This document shows positions 9,493 through 18,653 of a stretch of 64,000 bases of DNA, one piece after another. This DNA comes from Microbulbifer sp. YPW1. GTDB taxonomy: Bacteria; Pseudomonadota; Gammaproteobacteria; Pseudomonadales; Cellvibrionaceae. Numbering within the stretch: position 1 is the stretch's first letter; every line of letters begins with the position of its first letter. The stretch spans positions 1,338,501 through 1,402,500 of the forward strand of contig NZ_CP055157.1 in NCBI RefSeq assembly GCF_013367775.1, read 5' to 3'. Position numbers and translations under genes: made by a program. The notes beneath the pieces were generated by a model that did no database searches, was not told the DNA's origin, and was given only the letters and a program-made list of their open reading frames with translations.

Positions 9493-9512
9493 GATATCAA
9501 TTTGATATCAAT
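9493..9512. promoter_or_regulatory. Operator-like tandem repeat upstream of the SPFH/RHH operon
   Basis: Two copies of GATATCAAT at 9493-9501 and 9504-9512, 11 bp apart (one helical turn), each built on a GATATC palindrome. They lie about 30-50 bp upstream of the SPFH start. Ribbon-helix-helix proteins typically bind adjacent repeats on one DNA face, so the operon's own RHH protein is the natural candidate ligand (inference). Confidence 0.5.
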
Positions 9513-9650
9513 CTAGCATCACACAAATTGGCTGCCAAGGATTTTCGGACGCACGAGCCCTGCGGATAGACCGATGTCCATCTGCCGCGGTGAATTCGAA
9601 ACGAGGGAAAGGGCTCCGGGATGCGGCGTACCGAGATCCCGGCGACAGGA

Positions 9651-9983
9651 TTACAGGCCGAGGGACACAGGGGTGCCCTGCTGCTCGGTCAGCACCCGAT
9701 CCAGCAGGGTCGGCAGATCTTCGCCGGTGGTGGTGCATTTCCAACCCGGGTTCTGGAAGCCGAGGTGATAGCCCCCGGAGCGCGCTGCCACCCACAGCTC
9801 CTGCACCGCGCCCTGGCGGGACAGAATCACCTGGGTGCCGTTGTCCTCCAGGGTGATGGTCAGTACCGCGTCCGCGCGCTCGTAGTCCATATCCACTTCG
9901 CATTCATCGAGGGCGTCTTCGATCGCGATGAGGGTTTCTTCGATGGCGGCGTTGTAGGCGGTTTGCGTGGCGGCCTGGGTCAT
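9651..9983 (-). CDS. cyaY: Frataxin-like iron donor CyaY
   Basis: A 110-residue bacterial frataxin. The acidic N-terminal helix (AIEETLIAIEDALDECEVD) supplies the iron-binding ridge, followed by beta-sheet segments ADAVLTITLEDNGTQVILSR, VQELWVAA and GGYHLGF. It modulates iron delivery to, and activity of, the cysteine desulfurase IscS in Fe-S cluster assembly. It is divergent from lptM-lysA, the same arrangement as in Pseudomonas. Confidence 0.93.
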   Translation of the reverse strand: MTQAATQTAYNAAIEETLIAIEDALDECEVDMDYERADAVLTITLEDNGTQVILSRQGAVQELWVAARSGGYHLGFQNPGWKCTTTGEDLPTLLDRVLTEQQGTPVSLGL

Positions 9984-10083
9984 ATTCCGGTTACTTTTGT
10001 TACTGTGTTGCTAAAGGGAGAGGATCGCTATACTAGCAGGCTTTTCCAGTCTTCTCGTACCGCGCTTTGCGGCAGGAAAACCG

Positions 10084-10323
10084 ATGCGTAAACCGATTAC
10101 CCTCCTGGCACTGTCACTCACCCTCACCGGTGCGCTGACCGCATGCGGCCAGAAAGGCCCTCTTTACCTGCCCCAGGATACGGCGGCACCGACCGCCGCT
10201 GGCGCCGGCCAGCCGCAACAGGAAACCGACGGAAAACAGAAGCAGAGCCCGGCGCAGTCGCCCGAACAAGACTCTAAAAACAATACCCAGCAACACACGG
10301 AAGCAGAAGCAGTAGCCAAATGA
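10084..10323 (+). CDS. lptM: LptM (YifL/LppL) lipoprotein
   Basis: A 79-residue small outer-membrane lipoprotein: signal peptide ending LTGALTAC with lipidated Cys, then the family hallmark GQKGPLYLP, then a low-complexity Gln/Pro/Ala tail. LptM assists oxidative maturation of LptD in the LPS export machine. First gene of the lptM-lysA-dapF operon; its stop overlaps the lysA start (ATGA). A -10-like TATACT is at 10029-10034, with no convincing -35. Confidence 0.9.
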   Translation: MRKPITLLALSLTLTGALTACGQKGPLYLPQDTAAPTAAGAGQPQQETDGKQKQSPAQSPEQDSKNNTQQHTEAEAVAK

Positions 10324-11573
10324 GTGAATTTCACTACCAGCAGGGAAGCCTGTGGGCCGAGGGCGTCAGCCTGGAACAGATCGCCGAACAGTTCGGCACC
10401 CCCACCTACGTGTACAGCCGCGCGCACTTCGAACGGCAGTATCGCGCCTACGCCGATGCCCTGGGCGATCACCCCGGCCTGATCTGTTACGCCATCAAGG
10501 CCAACAGCAATCTGGGTGTGCTGTCGGTGCTGGCACAGCTGGGCGCGGGCTTCGATATCGTGTCTGCCGGTGAGCTGGAGCGGGTCATCCTGGCCGGCGG
10601 CGATCCCGCCAGAGTGGTGTTTTCCGGCGTGGGCAAGACCGCGGCGGAAATGCGCCGCGCACTGGAAGTGGGCGTGCACTGCTTCAACGTCGAATCCGAA
10701 TCCGAGCTGGAACGGCTCGAGGCGGTAGCCGCGGAAATGGGTACGGTGGCCCCGGTATCCCTGCGCGTTAACCCGGACGTGGATGCCAATACCCACCCGT
10801 ATATTTCCACCGGCCTCAAGGAAAACAAATTCGGCATCGCCATCGAGCGCGCGCCGGAGGTGTACCGCAAGGTCGCCGCCTCCAGCAGTCTCGAGGCGGT
10901 GGGTGTGGACTGCCATATCGGCTCCCAGCTCACCGAGATCAATCCTTTCCTCGATGCGCTCGACCGCCTATTGGTGCTGATCGACCAGCTCGCGGAAAGC
11001 GGTGTCGAACTCAAGCACCTGGACCTGGGTGGCGGCCTCGGTGTGCGTTACCGCGGCGAAGAGCCGCCGGAGGTAAGCGACTATCTGGGCGCAGTGAAAG
11101 AAAAGCTCGCCGGGCGCAATCTGGCCCTGGTACTGGAGCCCGGCCGCTCCATTTCCGCCAACGGCGGCACCCTGCTGACCCGGGTCGAATACCTGAAGCG
11201 CACCGAAGAGCATAATTTCGCCATCGTCGACGCGGCGATGAACGATAACCTGCGCCCGGCCCTGTACCAGGCGTGGCAGGATATCGTGGCGGTTACCCCG
11301 TCCAGCGGCGAGACCGAGAGCTGGGACATCGTCGGCCCGGTATGCGAGACCGGCGATTTCCTCGGCAAGCACCGCCCGCTGGCGCTCGAGCAAGGCCAGT
11401 TGCTGGCGATGCTTTCCGCCGGAGCCTACGGTTTCACCATGAGCTCGAACTACAACTCGCGCACTCGCGCTGCCGAGGTACTGGTGGACGGCGACAAGAC
11501 TTACCTGGTGCGCGCACGGGAAAGCCTCGCAGATCTGGTACGTGGTGAATCCACGGTGCCGGCCAAGGATTGA
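10320..11573 (+). CDS. lysA: Diaminopimelate decarboxylase
   Basis: A 417-residue fold-type III PLP enzyme that decarboxylates meso-diaminopimelate to L-lysine. The PLP lysine is Lys60 in [14 protein letters not shown], the glycine-rich [14 protein letters not shown] and the substrate-site CETGD are all present. Coupled by 4-nt overlaps to lptM upstream and possibly to dapF downstream. Length is normal. Confidence 0.97.
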   Translation: MSEFHYQQGSLWAEGVSLEQIAEQFGTPTYVYSRAHFERQYRAYADALGDHPGLICYAIKANSNLGVLSVLAQLGAGFDIVSAGELERVILAGGDPARVVFSGVGKTAAEMRRALEVGVHCFNVESESELERLEAVAAEMGTVAPVSLRVNPDVDANTHPYISTGLKENKFGIAIERAPEVYRKVAASSSLEAVGVDCHIGSQLTEINPFLDALDRLLVLIDQLAESGVELKHLDLGGGLGVRYRGEEPPEVSDYLGAVKEKLAGRNLALVLEPGRSISANGGTLLTRVEYLKRTEEHNFAIVDAAMNDNLRPALYQAWQDIVAVTPSSGETESWDIVGPVCETGDFLGKHRPLALEQGQLLAMLSAGAYGFTMSSNYNSRTRAAEVLVDGDKTYLVRARESLADLVRGESTVPAKD

Positions 11574-11599
11574 AGAGACAGGACGGACGAGACACTCCC

Positions 11600-12430
11600 A
11601 TGCGGCTCAAATTCACCAAAATGCACGGCCTAGGCAACGACTTTGTAATGGTCGACGGCATCACCCAGCGGGTAAAGCTGTCGCCGGAGAAGGTCCGCCA
11701 GATCGCCGACCGCCACACCGGCATCGGTTGCGATCAGCTGCTGCTGGTCGAGGCCCCTCGAGATCCGGACGTGGATTTCCGTTACCGCATCTACAACGCC
11801 GATGGCAGTGAAGTGGAAAACTGCGGTAACGGCGCGCGCTGTTTCGCCCGCTTTGTGCGCGAGCGACGCCTTACCAGCAAGGAAAACATCCTGGTGGAAA
11901 CCGCCGCGGGCACCCTGCGCCTGAATGTGCAGGGCGCCGACCAGGTGAGCGTAGACATGGGCGAGCCGGTACTGGAGCCCGCACTGATTCCGTTCGAGGC
12001 CGATATCCAGGCGGAAAGTTATCCACTGGAAGTGGACGGTGAGACCTACAACGTGGGTGCCGTATCCATGGGCAATCCCCACGCGGTCCTGCTGGTGGAG
12101 GACGTGATCAAGGCCCCGGTGGAAACCCTGGGCGCCGCCATCGAGAGTCATCCCCGCTTCCCTGCACGGGTCAATGTGGGCTTTCTGCAGATCGAAGACC
12201 GCACCCGCGCCCGCCTGCGGGTGTTCGAGCGCGGCGTGGGCGAAACCCGCGCCTGCGGTACCGGCGCCTGCGCCGCCATGGTTTCCGCACGCCTGCGCGG
12301 ACTGGTGGACGAGGAACTACAGATCACCCTCCCCGGGGGAACCCTGACAATCCGCTGGCCCGGGCCCGGTGAGCCGGTTACCATGACCGGACCCGCGACT
12401 GCGGTATATCACGGACAGATAGTACTCTGA
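11600..12430 (+). CDS. dapF: Diaminopimelate epimerase
   Basis: A 276-residue PLP-independent epimerase converting LL- to meso-diaminopimelate for lysine and peptidoglycan. Two catalytic cysteines lie in ENCGNGARC and [11 protein letters not shown]. The canonical N-terminus [15 protein letters not shown] begins at 11600. An in-frame ATG at 11570, overlapping the lysA stop, would add ten residues and cannot be excluded since lysA is coupled the same way. Second enzyme of the lysine module in this operon. Confidence 0.96.
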   Translation: MRLKFTKMHGLGNDFVMVDGITQRVKLSPEKVRQIADRHTGIGCDQLLLVEAPRDPDVDFRYRIYNADGSEVENCGNGARCFARFVRERRLTSKENILVETAAGTLRLNVQGADQVSVDMGEPVLEPALIPFEADIQAESYPLEVDGETYNVGAVSMGNPHAVLLVEDVIKAPVETLGAAIESHPRFPARVNVGFLQIEDRTRARLRVFERGVGETRACGTGACAAMVSARLRGLVDEELQITLPGGTLTIRWPGPGEPVTMTGPATAVYHGQIVL

Positions 12431-12461
12431 GAACTCTCCCTGGAAGCAGCCGAAGACCACA

Positions 12462-13223
12462 ATGACCGAACACAGCGACGCCCCCCTGATCGACAGCGCC
12501 GTCGAGGCCAGCCTGGAAAAGCAGGAAGCCAACGACAGCGAAAACCAGCGCAACAAAAAGCTGCTGTCGCGGCAGGTGGCCCGCTATCTGATGCAGAACC
12601 CCACCTTCTTCGCGGAAAACATGGAGCTGCTGGAAAGCATCCAGCTGCCCAAGGAATCCGGCAAGACGGTGTCGCTGATGACCCATCAGACCAACCTGCT
12701 GCGGGAGCGCAATATCGAAATGCGCCAGCGGCTGGATCAGCTGCTGCAAAATGCGCGGGACAACGACCAGCTGTTCATGCACAGCCGCCGGCTGGTACTG
12801 GCACTGCTGGAAGCCCGCACCGTCGCGGAAGCCGGCGACGCCCTGCTGAAAAGCTTCAAACAGGATTTCAATGTCGAGGTCACCGCGCTGACCCTGTTCG
12901 GCCCCCTGCCCGGCTCGGGGAAACAGCTGGGCGATGTGCGCAGCAGCTCCCGCAACAGCGCCGAGACCGCTATCGGCTCAATCCTGCGTAATGGACGCAC
13001 CGTGTGCGGCTCCCTGCGCCCCACAGAGATCGCTTACCTGTTCGGCAAGGACGCGGATCGCGTCGCCTCTGCCGCGGTGGTACCGCTGGCGGGCCAGCTG
13101 GGCATCCTCGCCGTGGGCTCCAGCGATCCCAACCATTACCGCTCCAGCCTGGGCACCCTGTTCCTGTCCTACATCGGCGAGATCCTCGAGCGGCTGCTGC
13201 CCGACCTGCTGGCACGGAGCTGA
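12462..13223 (+). CDS. DUF484 (GAF-like) protein
   Basis: A 253-residue DUF484-family protein. An N-terminal helical region includes [30 protein letters not shown] sequence, a coiled-coil part ([19 protein letters not shown]) and a C-terminal GAF-like domain ending [17 protein letters not shown]. Its function is unknown; it is nearly always found directly upstream of xerC, as here (5-nt gap), hinting at a link with chromosome dimer resolution or division. Confidence 0.9.
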   Translation: MTEHSDAPLIDSAVEASLEKQEANDSENQRNKKLLSRQVARYLMQNPTFFAENMELLESIQLPKESGKTVSLMTHQTNLLRERNIEMRQRLDQLLQNARDNDQLFMHSRRLVLALLEARTVAEAGDALLKSFKQDFNVEVTALTLFGPLPGSGKQLGDVRSSSRNSAETAIGSILRNGRTVCGSLRPTEIAYLFGKDADRVASAAVVPLAGQLGILAVGSSDPNHYRSSLGTLFLSYIGEILERLLPDLLARS

Positions 13224-13228
13224 GCCCG

Positions 13229-14167
13229 ATGCAGCTGGCGGCCGCTACAGACGCCTTCCTGCGACATCTGCAGCACAAGAACCTTTCCCCCCATACCCTC
13301 GCCGGGTACCGCCGCGACCTCGATAAACTGCAGCTGCTGGCGGATGAGGAAGGGCGCGGCGACGTCCAGTCCCTGGATGAAATGTGCCTGCGCAGCTGGC
13401 TCGCGCGGCTGCACCGCAGCGGTATCTCCCCGAAAAGTCTGCAACGCTGGTTATCCGCCGTGCGTACCCTGTTGCGCTTCTGTGTCCGTGAGGGCTGGCT
13501 GGCCGCGAATATGGCCGAGGGACTGCGCGCGCCTAAGGCGGAGAAGAGACTGCCGAAGCTCCTCGATGTGGATGCCGCGGCGCAGTTTGTGGAAAGCCCG
13601 GACGGCCATGCGGGGGGCAACACCGAGGATGCGGCCAGCGACCTGCTGGCCCTGCGCGATACGGCGATACTCGAACTCTTCTACAGTAGCGGACTGCGCC
13701 TGTCGGAACTGACCGGACTCAACTGGCCAGATCTGGACCTGCGCGGCGGCGAAGTACGCGTGACCGGTAAAGGCAATAAAACTCGCCTGCTGCCGGTTGG
13801 ACGCCATGCCCGGCGCGCCCTTGAGGACTGGCGCCGCGAGGCACCGCCATCCATCGCCGACGCCCTCGGTGAATCCCCGGTATTTACCAGTGCCAAAGGC
13901 AAGCGCCTCGGTAATCGCGCGGTCCAGCTGCGCCTTTCCCACTGGTCCCGGGCCGGCGGTGCCGAGCAACCAGTCCACCCGCATATGCTGCGCCACTCCT
14001 TTGCCAGCCATATGCTGGAGTCCAGTGGCGACCTGCGCGCCGTGCAGGAACTGCTCGGCCACGCGGATATCAGCACCACCCAGATCTACACCCACCTGGA
14101 TTTCCAGCACCTGTCGCGGGTATACGACAAGGCCCATCCGCGGGCGCGAAAATCTGACGACGATTAA
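13229..14167 (+). CDS. xerC: Tyrosine recombinase XerC
   Basis: A 312-residue site-specific recombinase that, with XerD, resolves chromosome dimers at dif. The N-terminal SAM-like core-binding domain covers about residues 5-90. The catalytic domain shows Arg in [12 protein letters not shown], Lys in [22 protein letters not shown] (His/Arg), His in [11 protein letters not shown] and the nucleophile Tyr in IYTHL. ATG 13229 has GGAG at normal spacing; the longer open frame from 13004 overlaps DUF484 and is rejected. Confidence 0.96.
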   Translation: MQLAAATDAFLRHLQHKNLSPHTLAGYRRDLDKLQLLADEEGRGDVQSLDEMCLRSWLARLHRSGISPKSLQRWLSAVRTLLRFCVREGWLAANMAEGLRAPKAEKRLPKLLDVDAAAQFVESPDGHAGGNTEDAASDLLALRDTAILELFYSSGLRLSELTGLNWPDLDLRGGEVRVTGKGNKTRLLPVGRHARRALEDWRREAPPSIADALGESPVFTSAKGKRLGNRAVQLRLSHWSRAGGAEQPVHPHMLRHSFASHMLESSGDLRAVQELLGHADISTTQIYTHLDFQHLSRVYDKAHPRARKSDDD

Positions 14168-14277
14168 GCCGCCGGCGCAGTAATCAATGTGTCGGCGTCA
14201 CGCCGGGAAGAAACTGGAAGGGAGTTGAGGGCGCGCAGCGGAAACAGGATGGGTGGAAACAGCCCGGAAGAATCTGG

Positions 14278-14334
14278 CCCCGGCCGAAGCCGGGGTGACA
14301 CAGTGACTGTGCACATACCGGCGGGCGCCGGTAT
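14278..14334. repeat. Three consecutive palindromes after xerC
   Basis: CCCCGGC/GCCGGGG (14278-14295, CGAA loop), CACAGT-G-ACTGTG (14299-14311) and ATACCGGCG/CGCCGGTAT (14315-14334) lie back to back in the gap between the convergent xerC and sutA genes. There is no T-run. The arrangement resembles a REP/BIME-type intergenic mosaic. Confidence 0.65.
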
Positions 14335-14358
14335 CCAGATATCCCTCGCCTGACGCGC

Positions 14359-14571
14359 TTAGATGGGCCGGCTGCCGTACTTCGGCTGCGGCTTGCGCGG
14401 TGGGTCTGCGGTCACTTCCGGGTCAATCTCGTTGATTGCCCCGCCTCTGGCGAGGAAAGCCTCGACTTCGGCATTCAGTTGACTGCGAGCCCGTTCCCGG
14501 GAGGTGATGGAACGCTCTTCGGCAAACTCTTCATTGTCTTTCGAACGAGCGCTGGACTGATCGTCTTTCAT
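14359..14571 (-). CDS. sutA: SutA-like RNA polymerase-binding regulator
   Basis: A 70-residue acidic/basic, largely disordered protein. Its second half (LNAEVEAFLARGGAINEID then ADPPRKPQPKYGSRPI) matches the conserved C-terminal part of Pseudomonas SutA, which binds RNA polymerase and boosts transcription in slow growth. It is shorter than the Pseudomonas protein (about 105 residues), lacking part of the acidic N-terminal tail. Location next to glnK-amtB is the same as in Pseudomonas, which strengthens the call. Confidence 0.8.
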   Translation of the reverse strand: MKDDQSSARSKDNEEFAEERSITSRERARSQLNAEVEAFLARGGAINEIDPEVTADPPRKPQPKYGSRPI

Positions 14572-14576
14572 AGTGA

Positions 14577-14621
14577 TTTACCCTGTAACTTGATACCCCT
14601 GTTACAGAGGGAATACCCCTG
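14577..14621 (-). promoter_or_regulatory. CAGGGGTAT direct repeats upstream of sutA
   Basis: On the minus strand CAGGGGTAT occurs twice (14621-14613 and 14601-14593, exactly 20 bp apart) with a third partial copy CAGGGTAA at 14584-14577, just upstream of the sutA ATG. Two-turn spacing suggests a regulator site overlapping the promoter; the factor is unknown. Confidence 0.35.
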
Positions 14622-14944
14622 CTGCCGCACTCCATCCCGGAATACTCCGCACGCACCAATCAGATTCCTTTCTCAGTCCCGTTCCACGTAAAGCAAAAAC
14701 CGGTTCTGCAAATAAAATCCGCCGGCCAGAAGATTTCCTGCGGCGAAATATTTATAGGCAGTGTCCAACCAGCCTGCCAGAAAAGGTTCCCGAATTCGGT
14801 AGAGTTTTTTTGCTCGTTTTTTGCCCGATTTATTGCACTTGGTTATGCAATTTTTACCGCCAGGGTTTTGAACGCCGTCACGACGCATAAATCACTTTTG
14901 CGCCATTCGAACAACGTTACTTCTCATACAGGATTTACAGGCAC
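14622..14944. other. Intergenic gap between sutA and the glnK terminator
   Basis: No convincing gene. A 71-codon minus-strand frame (14673-14888) has no recognisable features. The stretch probably holds the sutA promoter region and 5' leader only. Confidence 0.5.
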
Positions 14945-14968
14945 AAAAAAGCCCCGCGAGCGGGGCTT
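14945..14968 (-). terminator. Terminator of the porin-glnK-amtB-glnK operon
   Basis: AAGCCCCG (14949-14956) and CGGGGCTT (14961-14968) with a CGAG loop; on the minus strand it is followed by T6 (14950-14945). It lies 27 nt after the glnK stop. Confidence 0.88.
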
Positions 14969-14994
14969 GAAAAACACTGTGTCGGATTCTTTGA

Positions 14995-15348
<354 letters not shown>

Positions 15349-15362
15349 TTATGTTTCTTGCG

Positions 15363-15432
15363 GGCACCGGCCCGAAAACCGGTGCCGGAAGATTCTTGCC
15401 GCCGTCGGCCGGGAGTCTCCCGCACCGACGGC
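15363..15432 (-). repeat. Two hairpins between amtB and glnK
   Basis: Stem GGCACCGG/CCGGTGCC (15363-15386, 8-nt loop) and stem GCCGTCGG/CCGACGGC (15401-15432, with an inner GGGA/TCCC stem). Neither has a T-run. They may act as RNA processing or attenuation structures that set different levels of AmtB and GlnK. Confidence 0.55.
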
Positions 15433-15446
15433 TAGTTTATGAGCGC

Positions 15447-16706
15447 TTATTTGCTCATAAATTCCGGATAAGCTTCCATTCCGCACTCGGCCAAGTCAAC
15501 ACCCTGCTGCTCTTCTTCCTCGGTAACACGGATACCGGTGATCAGCTTGAGGGCGAACCATACCGCGAAGGAGGCCGCGAATACCCAACCAAAGATGGTA
15601 GCAGCGCCAATCAGCTGGCCGCTGAAGGAAGAGCCGTCGTTGGTCAGCGGTACCAGCAGCAGACCCAGCAAACCAACTACGCCGTGCACGGAGATGGCAC
15701 CGACGGGATCGTCGATCTTCAGCTTGTCCAGGGTGATGATGGAGAATACCACCAGGATGCCACCCAGGGCGCCGAACAGGGTAGCCTGCAGGGCAGTCGG
15801 GGTAGAAGGCTCAGCGGTAATCGCTACCAGGCCAGCCAGGGCGCCGTTCAGCAGCATGGTCAGGTCGGCCTTGCCGAACAGGATGCGGCCGGTGATCAGC
15901 GCAGCAACAGCACCACCAGCGGCAGCGGCGTTGGTGTTCAGGAATACCATGGCCACGGAGTGTGCATTGGCAGCATCACCCAGCTTCAGTACGGAACCGC
16001 CGTTGAAGCCGAACCAGCCCATCCACAGGATGAAGGTACCCAGGGTAGCCAGCGGCAGGTTGGCACCCGGAATGGCGTAGATTTCGCCGTTCGGGCCGTA
16101 TTTGCCTTTACGTGCACCCAGCAGCAATACGCCAGCCAGAGCAGCAGCGGCACCCGCCATGTGAACGATGCCGGAACCGGCGAAGTCGGAGAAGCCCAGG
16201 TCGCCCAGGTTGTACAGGCCGAAAACTTCACCGCCGCCCCAGGTCCAGTAACCTTCCAGCGGGTAAATGAAGCCGGTCAGGGCAACTGCGAATACCAGGA
16301 AGCTCCACAGCTTCATGCGCTCGGCAACCGCACCAGATACGATGGACATTGCGGTAGCAACGAACACAACCTGGAAGAAGAAGTCGGAAGCACCGGAGTA
16401 CACGGAATCGCCTTCGAATCCGTTCTCAGCAGATGCAGCGAGCACTTCGTCGAGGCTGAAGGCCTCAATGCCGTTCAGCAGCCAGCCGCCGTCATACATG
16501 ATGGCGTAACCACTGATCAGATACATGGTGCTCGCAATCGCGAACAGTGCCACGTTCTTGGTAAGAATTTCAGTCGTGTTTTTGGAACGCACCAGGCCGG
16601 CTTCCAGCATGGCAAAGCCTGCCGCCATCCACATAACCAGTGCGCCACACACGAGGAAATAAAATGTATCAATTGCGTACTGCAACTGAAAAATTTGATT
16701 TTCCAT
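15447..16706 (-). CDS. amtB: Ammonium transporter AmtB
   Basis: A 419-residue Amt/Rh inner-membrane channel with about 11 hydrophobic segments. It conducts ammonium into the cell. The twin-histidine pore is recognisable in IVHMAGAAAALAG and ISVHGVVGLLG, and the Amt signature region around GGGEVFGLYNLGDLGFSDFAG-type sequence is present. No cleavable signal is evident; the protein starts with a periplasmic N-terminus. It is flanked on both sides by PII genes, which gate it by inserting the T-loop into the cytoplasmic pore. Confidence 0.95.
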   Translation of the reverse strand: MENQIFQLQYAIDTFYFLVCGALVMWMAAGFAMLEAGLVRSKNTTEILTKNVALFAIASTMYLISGYAIMYDGGWLLNGIEAFSLDEVLAASAENGFEGDSVYSGASDFFFQVVFVATAMSIVSGAVAERMKLWSFLVFAVALTGFIYPLEGYWTWGGGEVFGLYNLGDLGFSDFAGSGIVHMAGAAAALAGVLLLGARKGKYGPNGEIYAIPGANLPLATLGTFILWMGWFGFNGGSVLKLGDAANAHSVAMVFLNTNAAAAGGAVAALITGRILFGKADLTMLLNGALAGLVAITAEPSTPTALQATLFGALGGILVVFSIITLDKLKIDDPVGAISVHGVVGLLGLLLVPLTNDGSSFSGQLIGAATIFGWVFAASFAVWFALKLITGIRVTEEEEQQGVDLAECGMEAYPEFMSK

Positions 16707-16796
16707 TTTTCGCTCCGTTTAACCCAAACTTCCCGAGTTGCCCCGGCAGTTATTGTCTAATGATCAAAGAATCGTTTTGGCAATCTGTTCTGTTAT

Positions 16797-17144
<348 letters not shown>

Positions 17145-17193
17145 CTACAGTAAGAGCCCACTCACAATGAGCGGGCTCAATTTGTTGTGGCTA

Positions 17194-17919
17194 TTACCAG
17201 CTGTAAGTCGCTCCAGCGAGTACGGTCGGCTCACACCAATCGGTGAAGAAACACTCTGCGTCGCTCACGTCAGTACCCACCACAGAGGCACTCAGCGCCA
17301 GTCCACCAAACTCCTTGCCCACTGACACGGAATAGTCGATGTAGGAGTCGGATCCGCTCAGGAAGACTTCTTCATCAAACAGGTTCAGGCCAGCGCTCAG
17401 GTCCAGGGAAATATCGTTGGCCAGCGCAAAAGAGTAGCCAGCGCTCAGGTAGTAAAATTCACCCGCCTGGTACCAGTAGTCGTCGGAGTAGGCAAAGCCA
17501 AGGCTTGCGTCGCCGATGCTCAGGCTGCCGTAAACTTCCTGGTAATCCTCATCCCGGTCACTACCGTGGTAGGCGTAGTAAATGTAGCCAACGTCATAGC
17601 CGATTCCACTTGCGGTTTCACCGGCGTAGCCACCGTAGAAATCCTGCTCGAAATCGGTTTCGTCTGAGCCGTAGGCGAAGTCCACTTGCGATGCCCAGGT
17701 GCCCAGGTAAACGCCGTTGCCCATGTCCAGATCAACACCGCCCTGGATGGCCGGGCCGGTATCGGTCTGGGAAATACCGCGGAAGCGATAGTCACTCACC
17801 ACACCGATATTTGCGCTGAGGCTGGGACCGTCAGCGGCAGTTGCTGCACCACTGATGGCCATGGCCAGCAAACTTCCAGAAACGAGGGCAGCAATTTTGT
17901 TATTCAGTTTGGTTCCCAC
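17194..17919 (-). CDS. TorF-family putative porin
   Basis: A 241-residue outer-membrane protein: signal peptide ending AATAA, then the typical N-terminal SANIGVVSDYRFRGISQTD, repeated amphipathic beta strands and a C-terminal aromatic (TYSW). TorF-type porins often sit next to glnK-amtB. As first gene behind a sigma-54-like promoter it may bring small nitrogen compounds across the outer membrane (inference). It has an unusually high share of Asp, Tyr and Gly. Confidence 0.87.
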   Translation of the reverse strand: MGTKLNNKIAALVSGSLLAMAISGAATAADGPSLSANIGVVSDYRFRGISQTDTGPAIQGGVDLDMGNGVYLGTWASQVDFAYGSDETDFEQDFYGGYAGETASGIGYDVGYIYYAYHGSDRDEDYQEVYGSLSIGDASLGFAYSDDYWYQAGEFYYLSAGYSFALANDISLDLSAGLNLFDEEVFLSGSDSYIDYSVSVGKEFGGLALSASVVGTDVSDAECFFTDWCEPTVLAGATYSW

Positions 17920-18081
17920 TGTTTGGTTCTCCTAGATCTCTGTGTGAAATGCTTGTCTTACTTTTTTTATATTTGCAGCTTCGACTTCGCCGGGGAGACG
18001 GCACTTGCCGCACACGCCCAGGCACTTCCCCAGAAGACCTATCCCCGCCTTCTTTGCCAGGGCGATTCGCACACAGGTACT

Positions 18082-18098
18082 TGCAGAGTTAGTGCCAA
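18082..18098 (-). promoter_or_regulatory. Sigma-54 (RpoN) promoter for porin-glnK-amtB-glnK
   Basis: On the minus strand TTGGCAC (18098-18092) and CTGCA (18086-18082) keep the GG-N10-GC spacing of the -24/-12 consensus TGGCAC-N5-TTGCA. It lies about 165 nt upstream of the porin ATG and predicts control by RpoN with NtrC. Confidence 0.65.
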
Positions 18099-18198
18099 CT
18101 TTAAAAAGACACACACAAATCAATGAGTTAGCGCTAAATGGCGGGGCATATCAGGCAAACAGAACGGACCGGTCAATTGATATGCGCAAAAACGGTGC

Positions 18199-18232
18199 GC
18201 ACCAAAATAGAACCCGCACCACCAGTGGGCAC
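18199..18232. promoter_or_regulatory. Possible NtrC enhancer sites
   Basis: GCACCAAAATAGAAC (18199-18213) and GCACCACCAGTGGGCAC (18216-18232) approximate the NtrC pattern GCAC-N7-GTGC. They lie about 100-150 bp upstream of the sigma-54-like promoter, a usual enhancer distance. The second site matches better than the first; both are imperfect. Confidence 0.4.
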
Positions 18233-18356
18233 CGGATATGAGCGGCGCGCCAAAGTTGAACCAACACGGCGCACGACAATCGTCCCTTGGTGGTAAAACC
18301 CCTCTGCGGTACTATTTCGCTTCGTTTTACAGCGGTTTCTTAGTGGAGAATTGCGC

Positions 18357-18578
18357 GTGGCCCGTGACAAATTGCAAGAGTTATTAAGTGAGCTGCAACA
18401 ACAGGGGGCAGTGATCAGCAGCGACCTGCGCGATGCACTGGAGGTCGCAATGGGTAAACTGCCACTGGTCAGTCAGCGCGAATTCGATATACAGACTGCG
18501 AAGCTGGCGCGCGCGGAAGAGAAGCTCGCACAGCTGGAAGAGCAGATCCGTGCGCTGGAGAGCCGACTGGGCGACTGA
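18357..18578 (+). CDS. ubiK: UbiK/BMFP-family accessory protein
   Basis: A 73-residue small helical protein: an amphipathic N-terminus (ARDKLQELLSELQQQG), then ALEVAMGKLPLVSQREFDIQ and a C-terminal coiled coil (ARAEEKLAQLEEQIRALESRL). UbiK trimers assist the UbiJ-containing complex in ubiquinone synthesis. GTG 18357 is chosen because GGAG (18344-18347) is well spaced; TTG 18351 is too close to it. It lies before comM, as in Pseudomonas. Confidence 0.85.
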   Translation: MARDKLQELLSELQQQGAVISSDLRDALEVAMGKLPLVSQREFDIQTAKLARAEEKLAQLEEQIRALESRLGD

Positions 18579-18653
18579 CCAGGGCCGGACACGGCGACCT
18601 GTTAGTCGCCATGTGCATACCATTTCAGGGACGACAGCTTTGCAAGGAAGAAA

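Noticed and set aside
14673-14888. 71-codon minus frame between sutA and glnK
   Set aside because: No ribosome site, no domain, composition like non-coding DNA.
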